From Turnera subulata (lineage: Eukaryota; Streptophyta; Magnoliopsida; Malpighiales; Passifloraceae), in assembly GCA_028386065.3 (NCBI GenBank), contig JAKUCV010003344.1, forward strand, positions 124,001-188,000: a DNA stretch of 64,000 nucleotides. Direction: 5' to 3'. The notes below the pieces were generated by a model. The model was not told the origin of the DNA, ran no database searches, and saw only the letters and a list, made by a program, of their open reading frames with translations. This document shows, one piece after another, positions 35,641 through 47,524 of the stretch; positions within the stretch are counted from its first letter, which is position 1, and every line of letters starts with the position of its first letter. Position numbers and translations under genes: made by a program.

Positions 35641-38600
35641 TCACTCTGATGCTGAAAATAGGTGCGGATACTGAGAACGCATGTGCTCCTCAACTTCCCA
35701 CGTAGACTCGTTCACAGAGTGCTTGCTCCACTTAACCTTTACCATCGAGATAACTCGGTTCCTCAACTGTCTGACCTCTCGGGCAAGAATCTGCTCTGGC
35801 AATTCTGTATACGTAAGATCCTCTGCGACCTCAACATCTGCTGTAGTAACCACATGGCTCGAATCTGATCTGTACCTCCTCAACATGGAGACATGAAACA
35901 CGTCGTGAATCCGCGACAACTCCTCTGGTAAAGACAATCTGTACGCCAAGGGTCGAACCCTTCCCACGATCTCATACGGCCAGATGTACCTGGGACTCAA
36001 CTTCCCTCTTTTCCCGAATCTGATAACACCCTTCCAAGGCGCAACTCGGAGGAAAACTCTTTCTCCCACTTGGTACTCCTTCTCACGACGATGTTTGTCA
36101 GCATAACTCTTCTGTCGGTCCTATGCTGCTCTCATACTCTGCTTAACTACCTGAATCTTATCAACTGTCTGCTTAACCAAATCTGGACCCATAATCAAAC
36201 GGAGACCTTCTTCATCCCAACAAACTGGACTTCGGTATTTCCTTCCGTAAAGAGCTTCAAATGGTGGCATGCCGATATTGGAATGAAAACTGTTGTTGTA
36301 GGCAAACTCCGCTAAGGACAAATACTGATCCCAACTCCCACTGAAATTAAGAGCACAAGCCCTTAGCATGTCTTTCAGCGTCTGAATAGTCCTTTCTAAT
36401 TGTCCGTCTGTCTGAGGATGAAACGCAGTACTGAAACTCAAATTCGTACCCAAAGCTGCTTGCAGACTCTTCCAGAACCGTGATGTGACTCTTGGATCTC
36501 TGTCTAAGACTATGGACTTAGGGATTCCGTGTAGTCTCACAATCTCTGCAACATACTGTTTTGCCAACTTATCTAGAGTATCAGTCTGTCGGATGGGAAG
36601 AAAATGAACTGATTTTGTAAGTCGGTCAATGATAACCCAGATGGCATCATGCTGCCTCCGAGTCAACGGTAATCCGACCACAAAATCCATAGTGATCTTC
36701 TCCCATTTCCACTCCGGCACTGTCAAAGATCTCAACTTTCCAGTTGGAGCCTGATGCTCGGCTTTCACTTGCTGGCAGGTGATACACTTAGCAACATGCT
36801 CGGCTACATCTTTCTTCATACGCGGCCACCAGAAATGACTCTTCAGATTCTGATACTTCTTGGTGCTTCCAAGGTGCATAGCATACGGCGTCATATGTCC
36901 TTCATCCAAAATCTGACTGTGCAGGTCACCAATACTGGGTACACATAGACGTTTCCCCAGCATCAATGCACTATCCTCAGCTATGTGAAACTTGTCTTCT
37001 TTTCCACTACGGACTGCTTCCTTCAGCTTGATCAAGTCGGGATCTCCATCTTGTAGTTCCACAATCCAGCCTCTCAGGTTAGACTTGACTTCAATATGGG
37101 TCAACAAAGCTCCTATCTCGTCCATTGACAAACCAACTCCCATCTTCCTTAACTCGATAAGAGAGGACATCGAGTAGGTCATGGAAGCATCTTCTGGTTG
37201 TCTCCGGCTCAAAGCATCTGCTACAACATTAGCTTTTCCAGGGTGATACTCAATAGTACAATCATAATCATTCAGCAACTCAACCCAACGTCTTTGTCGC
37301 AGGTTAAGTTCCTTCTGAGTCATGATGTACTTGAGACTCTTATGATCTGTGAAAATCTGGCATCTCTCTCCAAACAGATAATGTCGCCAAATCTTCAAAG
37401 CAAGGATCACTGCGGCCATCTCTAGATCATGTGTCGGGTAATTCTTCTCATGTGGCCTCAATTATCTCGAAGCATAAGCAATCACTTGGCTCTCTTGCAT
37501 CAAAACTGCTCCCAAACCAAGACCTGAAGCATCACAAAACAGCACGTACTCTACTCCTGGCTTAGGTACTGTCAAGACTGGTGCTGATGTCAACTTCTTC
37601 TTTAGTTCGTCAAAAATCTTCTGGCAGGCATCACTCCATACAAAGGCTTGATCTTTCCTCAATAGCTTGGTCATGGGACTGGCTATTAAGGAAAAACCCT
37701 CGATGAATCTCCGGTAATATCCTGCAAGGCCAAGAAAACTTCTGACTTCGGGTACTGTCTTGGGTGGCTCCCACTCTAGAACAGCTTTCACTTTGGCAGG
37801 GTCAACCTTAATCCCATCCCCAGATACAACATGTCCAAGGAATGCAACTTCCTCAAGCCAGAACTCGCACTTGCTGAACTTGGCATACAACTGTTTCTCT
37901 CGCAGCCTCTGTAGTACTACCCTCAGGTGCTCTTCATGTTCTTCCTTGCTCTTGGAGTATATCAGAATATCGTCGATGAAGACTACCACAAACTTGTCCA
38001 AGAACTCGTTCGGGACCAAGTGCATCAAGCACATAAAGACTACAGGTGCATTGGTCAAGCCGAAAGGAACCACTGTGAACTCAAAATGACCATACCGAGT
38101 ACGGAAGGCTGTCTTCGGTATGTCCTCTGCAATCTTGACCTAATGGTAGCCAGATCGAAGATCTATCTTGGAAAATATAGTAGCTCCATGTAACTGATCA
38201 AAAAGGTCATCGATCCTGGGAAGCGGGTACTTGTTCTTGACTGTCACTTTGTTCAGCTGTCGGTAGTCCACACACATACGCAAACTGCCATCTTTCTTCT
38301 TCACAAAGAGAACTGGTGATCCCTAGGGTGATGTACTAGGTCTGATAAATCCCTTCTCGAGTAGCTCATCTAGTTGTTTCTTCAACTTCTGGAGTTCTGT
38401 CGGTGCCATCCGGTATGGTGCCATCGAGATAGGTGTCACTCCCGGCATCAAATCGATGGTGTACTCAACTTCCCTGTCAGGTGGCAATCCTGGTAGATCC
38501 TCCGAAAACACATCTGGAAACTCCCTCACAACTGTGATGTCCCCCAAAATCAGAGTCTGTACTTCTTCACCCTTGACATGAGTTAACAAAGCATCTGGAC

Positions 38601-39099
38601 TCAACGGCTTCATCCCGATATCTTGATTAGCAGAGACACTACATGTAGTAGCACCTCTCCCAATACCTGTCAACAAAACCTGTCGTCCATCATCGGAAGT
38701 CAACAGCACTTCCTTGGTACGATAGTTTACCATGGCACTGTACTTGGACAACCAATCCATCCCCAAGATGATATCGAAACCTCCCATGTTCATCACAACC
38801 AACCGTGCAAGAAAAACCTCGCTATTGTACGAAAGCGAAACGTCTCTGCACACATGGGTTAACCTGACCACTATACCCGCAGGTAACCTAACCCTCATCA
38901 GACAAGTTAAACTCTCTTCCGTACAGTTATGATGTTTTGCAAAACTTTGCGCAACAAATGAATGCGTAGCACCAGGATCAATCAAAGTATAAGCAGTACT
39001 ACCAAAGACTGTAAAAGTACCTGCTATGACATCGGCATTCTCTGGATCCTCTTCAGCGGTGATCACAAATGCTCTCGGCATTGCTGCACTCTGATTCAT
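35641..39099 (-). pseudogene. Gypsy pol: protease, RT, RNase H, integrase, chromo-like tail
   Basis: In transcript order: aspartic protease with L-I-D-P-G-A-T-H-S-F (near 39000); RT with Y-P-L-P-R-I-D-D-L (38200), the polymerase box [10 protein letters not shown] (37980) and [12 protein letters not shown] (37720); RNase H with [10 protein letters not shown] (37540) and T-D-H-K-S-L-K-Y; integrase with zinc motif C-I-T-C-Q-Q-V-K (36770), D-F-V-V-G-L-P and [14 protein letters not shown]. The tail ends TWEVEEHMRSQYPHLF. Stops lie at 38323-38325, 38140-38142, 37462-37464 and 36121-36123. Except for these the frame runs on, so decay is mild. Confidence 0.9.
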
Positions 39100-39109
39100 G
39101 GCTGACTGG

Positions 39110-40271
39110 GTTCTAGCAGGAACAGCTCCACGTCTACGGCCTCGGCCAACTCAAGAACCACTAGGAACATTAGCAACTGAGGCTTGTATTGTCTGAACAG
39201 GTTCCGTACCTCCAGATCTTCCCAACTTGGGACAAGAATATCGGTAGTGCCCAACTTTGTTACACTCATAGTACCTTACCTGAGACAGAGGTAGTCTCGG
39301 GCGAGCATTCCAAGATGAAGTCCCTCCAGACTGAGTCCAAGAACTGCCTCGGTTGTTGTAGGTGTTGTTGTTCTACCCACGTCCCTAACTCACTGGCATG
39401 AATCCGCTCTGTCCATATCCTGCCTGGTTCGCTGGTGTCTGGAACCTCTTGTTCTGTCCCCTAGAACTCTGTGTAGCTTGTCTCTTACGGATCTTCTGTT
39501 GCTCTCTCTCATTGCCTAACTAGATAATCTCGGCTCTCAAGGCATCTGTTAGCATGTCCTGGTAAGTCTCGTAAACCTTGCACCCCATGACTGTCTGGAT
39601 GCCAGATCGAAGACCATCCCAGAAATGTTTACATCTGGCCTCCGGAGTAGATACAAACTCACTGGCGTAAATGGATAGGCGGTTGAACTTGATCTCATAC
39701 TCAATGACCGTCTGTTCTGCCCCCTGTTGCAGTCCAGAAACTCTCGTCTCAGCTGGTCCTGGTACGCCTCAGAAACAAACTTCCTCCGGAACATCTCCAT
39801 GAACTGATTCCATGGCATAGTGATAGGTGTCGGTAGGTCCCTGGTTATAGACTCCTACCAATCAACGGCATCTCCTCTAAACATAACAGCAGTGTATCTG
39901 GCCCACTTGTTATTCCTGTATGTCAGTTTCAGCATAACCCTGTTCATTTGTCTGAGCCACTGATCAGCATCCTATGGTGTAGTAACACTGGTGAAAATCT
40001 CTGCCCCATTCTTCTCCAACTTCATATACACTGGATCCTCGACTGGTCCCTGGTTTTCCTGTTCCCGAGCTTCCATAGCATCAATACGAGCATCTCTGGC
40101 ATCTTGCCTTCGCAGAATCTGAGTTACCACGTTTAACATCTGCGTAGGGTCTCCCAAAGGAACAATCGGAGGATGTTCCGGACCTCCCGCAACTTGCTGC
40201 GGTTGATCCACCGATACCTGATCGTCATCTAGGTGACCTCCAGCATGCTGATTCCCTCCAACCGGATCCAT
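39110..40271 (-). pseudogene. Gypsy gag with zinc knuckle
   Basis: This is the capsid-nucleocapsid region, which would coat the element's RNA. It starts at Met 40271 (MDPVGGNQHAGG) just inside the primer-binding site. A retrotransposon-gag core lies at 39549-39818 (W-N-Q-F-M-E-M-F-R-R-K-F). A CCHC knuckle, C-N-K-V-G-H-Y-R-Y-S-C with an upstream Cys-like position, is near 39230-39265. A TAG at 39972-39974 interrupts it where relatives usually have Gln before D-A-D-Q-W, and a frame change splits the core from the knuckle. It reads on toward the protease. Confidence 0.75.
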
Positions 40272-40401
40272 TCGTCTTACCTATATGAGAATGTATATGC
40301 ATGCTTATTATATCATGTCATGACAGATTTTATACAAAGACAAACAATCATGCAATCACAGTTATGTCCCTAATGACCTATTGTCTGCTCCGCTACCAAA
40401 A

Positions 40402-43046
40402 TGAAGCGCCCCGACCCGTATTTACCGTACATAGTAAACACGTGCTGAAACTATTCCTATTGATAGAACAGACAGTACATCGCAGTCAAAATACTACATA
40501 GTAAATCCAAATACAGCAAAGATCCCAGACATCATCTGTCACCCACACTCGGGGACCATTATTCAATCCACACAAACTAGCTCAACAGCAGCAGCATATT
40601 CCATTATAAACAACATCATAAGCCACATAGGAAAGTAGCAACATAGCAGCGAAAGACTTATATACACATGCAGCGAAGATATGGATCTGGAGTCAGGTGG
40701 AGAGGAAAGCAGCAGCCATCGAACGTCGTACCTGAACTTCGAAACAACTTAACCTACGGGATAAAACCCCGCAGGCGAGGGGTGAGTCCGAAGTGCTCAC
40801 CGACGAAGGATAAACAAAGATATGCAGTCAACTATAATACTTTCGAAGTAAACACAGACAAACACAACACAAAGATTCTACCAAAGCATGACTGAGCCAA
40901 GACCAAAAGAATATTTATTATTATTACCAATTTTATCTTCCGGGCCCTTGTCACTGGACAAGCTAGGGTCATACCTGGTTATTAACTGATTCCGGATGCC
41001 AGGCCAAAACACAATCCGGGATCAACATCCCAACAACAACCAATCCGGGATCAACATCCCAATATCCAAATCATCCCGGATCAACATCCCCAATATCCAA
41101 ACCAAACCGGCCATGACACCACAGAACTAGCCTCTAACCATCTAGTCGTACCACTACTTTCCACGTGACAATTAAATCATCATCTCAAATTCAGTCCAAT
41201 TCCATTACTCTTTCATCATTTATCCATCTTTCTATTTTCTCAGATTATTCCACAGACCGAACCATCAATGGACTCATAACATCATATATTCATAGTTTTC
41301 AGTTCAACATTAATCTCAACACAACATCCACAAGACCAATCACAATCCAACAACAGCAACAACAATATCCATAGCAATTAAATAACTAACAATGATCATC
41401 TCAGCAGTTCAATCAAACAACAAAAACATACATAGTATTACGGGCACATATCCAAGGTTATCCATCCTCACCTTAGCCGATTATCAATTTTGGAAATGCC
41501 CCACAGACTCCAAATCCGGTTTCTCAAGTATCTGCTCATTATCAACTCCTATATCAATCAAATAATATGCGCACATAAGTGATATGCAAATGTCATGCTA
41601 GTACTGTATACCGAAAAATAAATACTAACTCGTCTCGGTTATTGCCTCGGGTTATTTCCTTTATCATCATAATTCACCATTTATTTTCAAGTGTCAAAAT
41701 ACCATACTATACTTATACCCAGATATTATTCCGGTATTTTATTACCTTGATAATACCCTTTCCATAATTATTTTCCTCAAAATAATTATTATTTATCATA
41801 TATAATATCCTTTTCCTAAAAATATTATTTCCACCAATTATAAGCCTTATTATCTTTCTCTCTATTTAATTCCCTTTTTCTAGATTTAATTTCTCTTCTT
41901 TTATTTTTGTTTAAATCGGACTGGGCCAAAATAGTGCAGCCCAGATCACTACATAGGCCCAACCCAACCCCATAGAGGAGCCTAGGTACATGCCTATGCA
42001 GCTGGCCCAACTGCACCCAAGCCCACCAGTCCAGCCCTCAACATCTCGGCCCACAAGCGCGACCCACAACCCGTCGGGTCAACCCGTCCACAACTCAACC
42101 GGGTCATCAACAACCACAGTCTGCAGCTCACCTGCAGCGGCGGCGACGTCGACGCGGGGCGGCAGATCGAGGCGCGAAGGAGACGACTTGGCGAAGGCAA
42201 CGCGGAGGAGGCGTCGCCGGAGATGCGAGCGTGGCGTCGAGGTAGATGGCGGCGGGGCGAGATGTAATGGCAACAACTCGGACGCGTCGGCTGCGGTGGT
42301 CGTGTGCGAGGAGGACGGCGTCGGCTGCGACTTCGGGTTGCAGCGACGAGAAGGAAAGGGAGGGGAAGGAAGGCGGCTGGTGGTGATGACGAGCTGGTGG
42401 TCTCGGCCGGTGGTTGGTGGTGGCGGCAGGGGAGGAAAAAGATGAAGATGGGGTGTTGGGGTTGTTACCCAAACGACACAGTTTTATGTGTATGTGTTTT
42501 CTTCTTTTTTTTTTTCAGGTTCCTTAGGTAGTATGCAGTAGGTAGTTTGAGCTTGCAGCAGAAGGTTTGTAGGTAAGTTTTGCAGAAGAAATTTAGCAGA
42601 GAAGAAAGGATGGTGGTGATGATGTGAAGGCATGCAGAAGAAACACAAGTTTAAGGCAGGCAGAACACTGGTGAAGCACGGGCAAGGTACTGGCAATGCA
42701 CGGGTAACACTAGCAGCTCACAAGCTTCATAGTGGGAGGCAGCTGCATTTTATGCAGTCGTGTCCCGTCCGGACCAGAAAATAACCATTATACCCCCTTG
42801 ACTTTATTTCTGGTCCGATAATTTGGGGTTAAACCTGACTTTTCTGAAGATTTCGGGACCCGAAAAATTCCATCTTGGTCCGAAAAATCCGCAGAAAAAT
42901 CCCAAACGTAAGACAGGGCTCGGTTTCAGAATCCGCTGCACAAATTACCATAAATTAATTACCCAAGATTAATTTTAATGGTAAATAACTGTATAAAAAC
43001 TTTTACGGTACCAGTAAAATTGCGAAAAATTACCCCGGCTATTACA
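40402..43046 (-). repeat. 5' LTR of the 33020 Gypsy element
   Basis: 2645 bp, closely matching 33020-35605 with scattered substitutions and small indels. It has three copies of the CCGGGATCAACATCCC-type unit (41008-41095). The GC-rich part at 42000-42440 is non-coding. Confidence 0.95.
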
Positions 43047-43051
43047 GCAAT

Positions 43052-43413
43052 GGCTACTTTATTTAGATTTTAGTTTCCAATAGTTAAATAGGAAATGCTT
43101 TTTGGCCTGTAATTCGTTGCATAAACATATTTGTCCATTCTCTGGAAGCCTTTCTAGTTCGTTTTGTAACGATATATCACGGCAAAAACAGTCTTGCAAA
43201 CATAAATTTTCTTGTAATTAAAGCTAATAGTTAACTTAAATTCAATGCACTCTCCCTTTTGCAAGCATACAACACATCTTACATTTCTCCCCATTTTGGC
43301 ATCGACAAAAACCTAAGACCATAAGTAATATAAAGTATGACAATTTTATTTGGCCAAAAGTAATAAAAAGTATGATAAAAGACAAAACATAAACTGATAC
43401 CAAGAGCTGTGAG
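43052..43413. other. Older sequence between the Gypsy and Copia insertions
   Basis: About 360 bases, AT-rich, including a CTCCCCATTTTGGCATCG word (43285-43305) that resembles the 3' spacer of SIRE-type elements read in the opposite direction (compare near 58880-58895). It was continuous with 57242 onward before the Copia element inserted. No gene. Confidence 0.4.
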
Positions 43414-44483
43414 TGTTAGCCTAAATATGTGATTAAAGGTTTAATTAAGTAATTAATTAAGACTAATCTTATTTAGTATATTTATGATGATTATTCAATG
43501 CCTATTATATTATTTTGATGATTAACAAACATTTTGGTAAGCCTTGTGTGTTCATAGTATTGGCAGAAAAATTTGGTTTCTCGCAGAAACCAAATCCAGG
43601 AATATTTGGCTTTACCGCATCGACCAAAAGGTCGCTTTCCGGGCAGTTGGGGCTGTGGTCCCAAAAGTTGCAGCAAGTGGTCCAAGAAAATGGTTGACAT
43701 TAAACCAACTGCACTAACCGTTATGCTTGCTCTCCAAGGATCAGAAAAAGATCTAAGAACTGGTCCTCACATCCTCTATCACCTCTGGAAGAATTAGTGG
43801 TCTTCACTTTCCATTTACGGAAACTTTTTGAAGAGAGAAGATTTCTGCCCAAGAAATATCCAGATCTGGCTCATCTACTGGACAGTTTTATTTAATGAAG
43901 CAAGAAGTCAACTCGGCTGCCACCTGGACGATTTTTAGCCGTTGAGAAACACATCTCCCCATCCTTAGAATCTATAAATAGAGGATTGAAACCTCACAGC
44001 AACTCAACCTAGCTATTCAAGAGAATTTAAGTTGAGAAAAAGAACTTACCTTGTGAGATATTCTTGTGCTTAATTTGTGTAACTTCTTGAGTGAGTCACT
44101 CTTGAAGCTTTCCTTTGGGAAAGGTTGTACTCAGTAGGATTAGGGGATAATCTTGTTGGGTAGACAAAGCTAGGTTCAGCTTTGGGTTAGGTTTAGCAAG
44201 TTCAGCCCGCAAAAACTTGTGTATCATAGGTTATTTGGCTCGCCTGTAAAAGCCAAATTAGTGGATAGTTTAGAAATCCTAAAGGGGGGACTTTTAGGTA
44301 GTGGATGTACTCCTGAGTGGGGAACCACTATAAATTGCTTGTGTTCTTTGCTTTTCTGCCTTCATTTTTGCATTTTCATTTAAGTTTCACATTTGGCTTC
44401 TGTGTCGAGCCAAATCACAGAAAACCCGTAAAAGAGGAAAAGCTAAATCAACCCCCCCCTTCTTAGCCTTTTCTGGACCAACA
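43414..44483 (+). repeat. 5' LTR of the SIRE-type element
   Basis: 1070 bp, TG...CA. A TATAAATA at 43973-43980 is the likely promoter. It contains three hairpins with ATTTGG-type stems: 43571-43595 (11-bp arms), 44233-44258 and 44391-44415. The same three occur in the other LTR. Confidence 0.95.
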
Positions 44484-44536
44484 TTTGGTAGCGGAGCTAT
44501 GTTCTCAACCCAGTGGATTAATCTCTAGAGAAAAAG

Positions 44537-46151
44537 ATGGCTTATGAAGGTACAAGTGTCAACAAAGCTCCTTATTTTGATGGAGTGAATTTTGACTATT
44601 GGAAGTTTAGAATGAAGATCTTCCTTGAAGGGGAAGATCTTGAGATGTGGAATATCGTTCAGAGTCCCTATGCCAGAACTCAGAGAGACATGCAATTCTG
44701 GTCTGAAGATGAGCTAAGGAGAGCTAAGCTTGATGCACAAACCAAAAAATATACTACTATGTGGTATAAGTGAAAGTGAGTTTCAAAGGGTTAGCTCTTG
44801 TGGCATAGCCTATGAAATTTGGAGGCTTCTTTGTGTCACACATGAAGGAACTAATCAAGTAAAGGAGTCTCGACTCAATTGCCTAATGAGGGACTATGAG
44901 CTCTTCCAATTGGCTGTCGGAGAAACTGTGCAAGAAATAGATACACGCTTCATCATTCTTTGCAAAGGTTTAGCCCTACTTGGTAGACCTGTCACTCATA
45001 GAGATAAAGTGGCAAAGATCCTTAGGTCTCTACTTAAGGAGTGGGAGCCGAAAGCCACAGCTATTGAAAAAGCTCAGAATCTGAACATTCTCACTTATGA
45101 TGAGCTCATCGGTAAGCTTATAGTTCATGGTTGTAAACTAGAACCAAAAGAACCAAAGAAGAAAGATTTGGCTCTTAAGGCGGACCAAGATTCCAGTGAT
45201 GAGTACAATGATGTGGATATGGCACTAATCACCAGGAAGTTTGTCAAATTTCTTCAAAAGAGAAGGCAAATGAAAGGAAAGGGTTTACATGGTGCCAAAT
45301 AGACTGAACAAAAGAAAGACTCACTGGTGTGTTTTGGCTGCAATCGACCAGGCCATATCAAGTCAGAATGTTCACATAAAAAAGCCAAATCTGATTTCCC
45401 AAGGAGCAAAGGGAAGAAAACTATGTCAGCATGGGATGATTTGGATTCATCAAGTGAGTCTGATTCTGATGAAGCAGTAATTCTATGCTTAATGGCTCGA
45501 GATGATACTGAAGTAAGTGATTCTCTTGATTACACTTTTGATGAACTTCAAGATGCATTTGAAGAATTGCATGATAAGTATGAGCAAGCACTTAAGAAGA
45601 ATATATCATATAAGAAACGTATTGATCTGCTTGAATTTGATCAAGCATCTCACAAAACTGCATATGAGAATCTTGAGCGTGCACATGCTAAAAGTTTGTC
45701 TATTTGTGAGTCATTAAAGAAGGAGAAACTTGCTGCTCAAAACGCATATAATGACCTTGAGAAAAAGCTAGTTAGTAATCTGAGCAAGTATGAAATGATG
45801 ATTCAAAAGAATGAAGCTCTAAAGGCTGAAGTAGAGGATCTAAAATCCTTAAAGAAGTTTACTAATGGAAGAGATAGCCTAAATATGCTGCTAGGACAAC
45901 AAAGACATTCACTAGATAAAAATGGAATAGACGCTACACATATGGTTTTGAACAAGCCAAATCTGCCAGTTAAATTTGTCAAGGCAGAATCTAGATCACA
46001 TTATAGACCTAGATATGGTGAACATCCTAAGAAGGGACATCATGAGCACTCACATAGACCTGATATCACATGCTATTTTTGTGGAAATGTTGGTCATATG
46101 ATCAGATCATACTCTCATAGGAAGAGAAGCAATCATGTTAAATATATTTAG
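44537..46151 (+). pseudogene. SIRE-type gag with coiled coil and two zinc knuckles
   Basis: This is the nucleocapsid protein of the element. It starts at Met 44537, 40 bases after the primer-binding site. The N-terminus (F-D-G-V-N-F-D-Y-W-K-F-R-M) is typical of Copia gag. A frame change near 44765 and a stop at 45299-45301 break it. The first CCHC knuckle is CFGCNRPGHIKSEC (45330). A long coiled coil follows (45480-45870). A second knuckle near 46075 reads C-Y-F-C-G-N-V-G-H-M-I-R-S-Y, so the last Cys is lost. The frame ends at TAG 46149-46151. A two-knuckle, coiled-coil gag fits the SIRE lineage. Confidence 0.85.
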
Positions 46152-46221
46152 GTTCCGAAAGGAGCCAAATCTAACCCTGATGGACCCAAGTTAGTTTGGG
46201 TACCTAAAACTTGATCATTTG

Positions 46222-47524
46222 ACAAGATGCAAGAGATGAATGGGTTCTGGACAGTGGTTGTTCAAGACATATGACAGGTGACCCATCAAAATTTACATCC
46301 CTTCTCTCAAAACACCGAGGTAATGTTACATTTGGTGATAGCTCTAAAGGAAAAATCCTCGGTATTGGTAAGATTGGCACTAACCCAACTATTGAGCATG
46401 TGCTACTTGTTGATAATCTTAAATACAACCTGCTTAGTATTAGCCAGCTCTGTGAAAAAGGATTCAGAGTTACTTTTAAATCATCTAGATGTCTTGTGAG
46501 TAGAGTTGATGATGAGAATGTCTTATTTGTTGGAAAGAGGATTGGTAATCTATATTCTATATATTTAAATGATGTCACTAACCCTGAGATCAAGTGCTTT
46601 AGTGCAAGAACAGACACTATAATTCTATGGCACAGGAGGCTAGGGCATGCAAATCTTGAACTTATCTCAAATCTGTCAAAGAAAGTTTTGGTCGATGGTC
46701 TGCTAAAACTGAAGTTCGAGGCAGAAACCAAATGTCGTGCATGTCAGCTTGGTAAACAAATCAAAAGTTCTTTTAAGCCAAAACATATGGTATCAACTTC
46801 TCGACCTCTTGAACTTTTACATATTGATCTTTTTGGTCCTATGAGAACTGTGAGTCTTGGTGGTAAAAAGTATGCATTTGTCATAGTTGATGATTATTCT
46901 AGATTTACATGGGTTTTATTTCTTTCTCAAAAAGATCATGCATGTCAAGAATTTGGCTCATTATTTAGGAAGCTACAAAATGAAAAAGGGTATAAAATAT
47001 CTAAAATTAGAAGTGATCATGGAGGAGAGTTTGATAATTCCACCTTCAATCAATTCTGTGAACAAAATGGCATTGAACACACATTTTCGACTCCTAGAAC
47101 ACCTCAACAAAATGGGGTTGTGGAAAGGAATAATCGAACCTTGCAAGAAATGGCTAGAACTATGCTTAATGAGTATAAGTTACCTGCCTATTTCTAGGCT
47201 GAGGGTGTGAACACAGCATGCTATGTCCTAAATAGAGTCTCTTTACGTCCATTGATTGAAAAGACACCTTATGAGATTTGGCACGATAGAAAGCCAAATA
47301 TTGCATATTTTTGCACATTTGGCTCCAGATGTTACATCTTGAATACAAAAGATAATCTTGATAAGTTTCAAGCTAAGTCTGATGATGGTATATTCCTTGG
47401 TTATTCATTGAGTAGTAAAGCCTATAGGGTATATAACAAAAGAACTATGGTTGTTGAAGAATCCGTGCATGTGGTGTTTGATGAGATTAACTTGATTGAT
47501 CTTAGTGATGATACAGCCAGTTGA
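46222..47524 (+). pseudogene. SIRE-type protease and integrase
   Basis: The protease active site D-S-G-C-S-R-H-M lies at 46250-46275. The integrase zinc domain is W-H-R-R-L-G-H with C-R-A-C-Q-L-G-K (46630-46755), and the core has H-I-D-L-F-G-P-M, D-Y-S-R-F-T-W-V, R-S-D-H-G-G-E-F and Q-Q-N-G-V-V-E-R-N-N. All D,D,E positions appear present. A TAG at 47195-47197 falls where relatives have Trp (F-W-A-E). The frame then continues from 47198 to 47524 (C-Y-V-L-N-R, the K-T-P-Y-E-I-W region) and ends with a frameshift. The enzyme would insert the cDNA copy into the chromosome. Confidence 0.88.

Larger units (their letters stand above)
33020..43046 (-). mobile_element. Structurally complete Ty3/Gypsy chromovirus
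   Basis: A 10,027-bp element with perfect 5-bp target duplication GCAAT (33015-33019 and 43047-43051), TG...CA ends and two full LTRs (33020-35605, 40402-43046). On the minus strand the primer-binding site TGGTAGCGGAGC directly follows the 5' LTR (near 40389-40400), an imperfect match to the usual plant initiator tRNA-Met site. The polypurine tract AAGGTGGGTAGGC precedes the 3' LTR (35606-35618). The order is gag, protease, RT, RNase H, integrase, chromo-like tail, typical of Tekay/Del chromoviruses. At least five in-frame stops disable pol/gag. It is the best-preserved Gypsy element here and sits about 270 bp from the tRNA-Cys. Confidence 0.95.
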
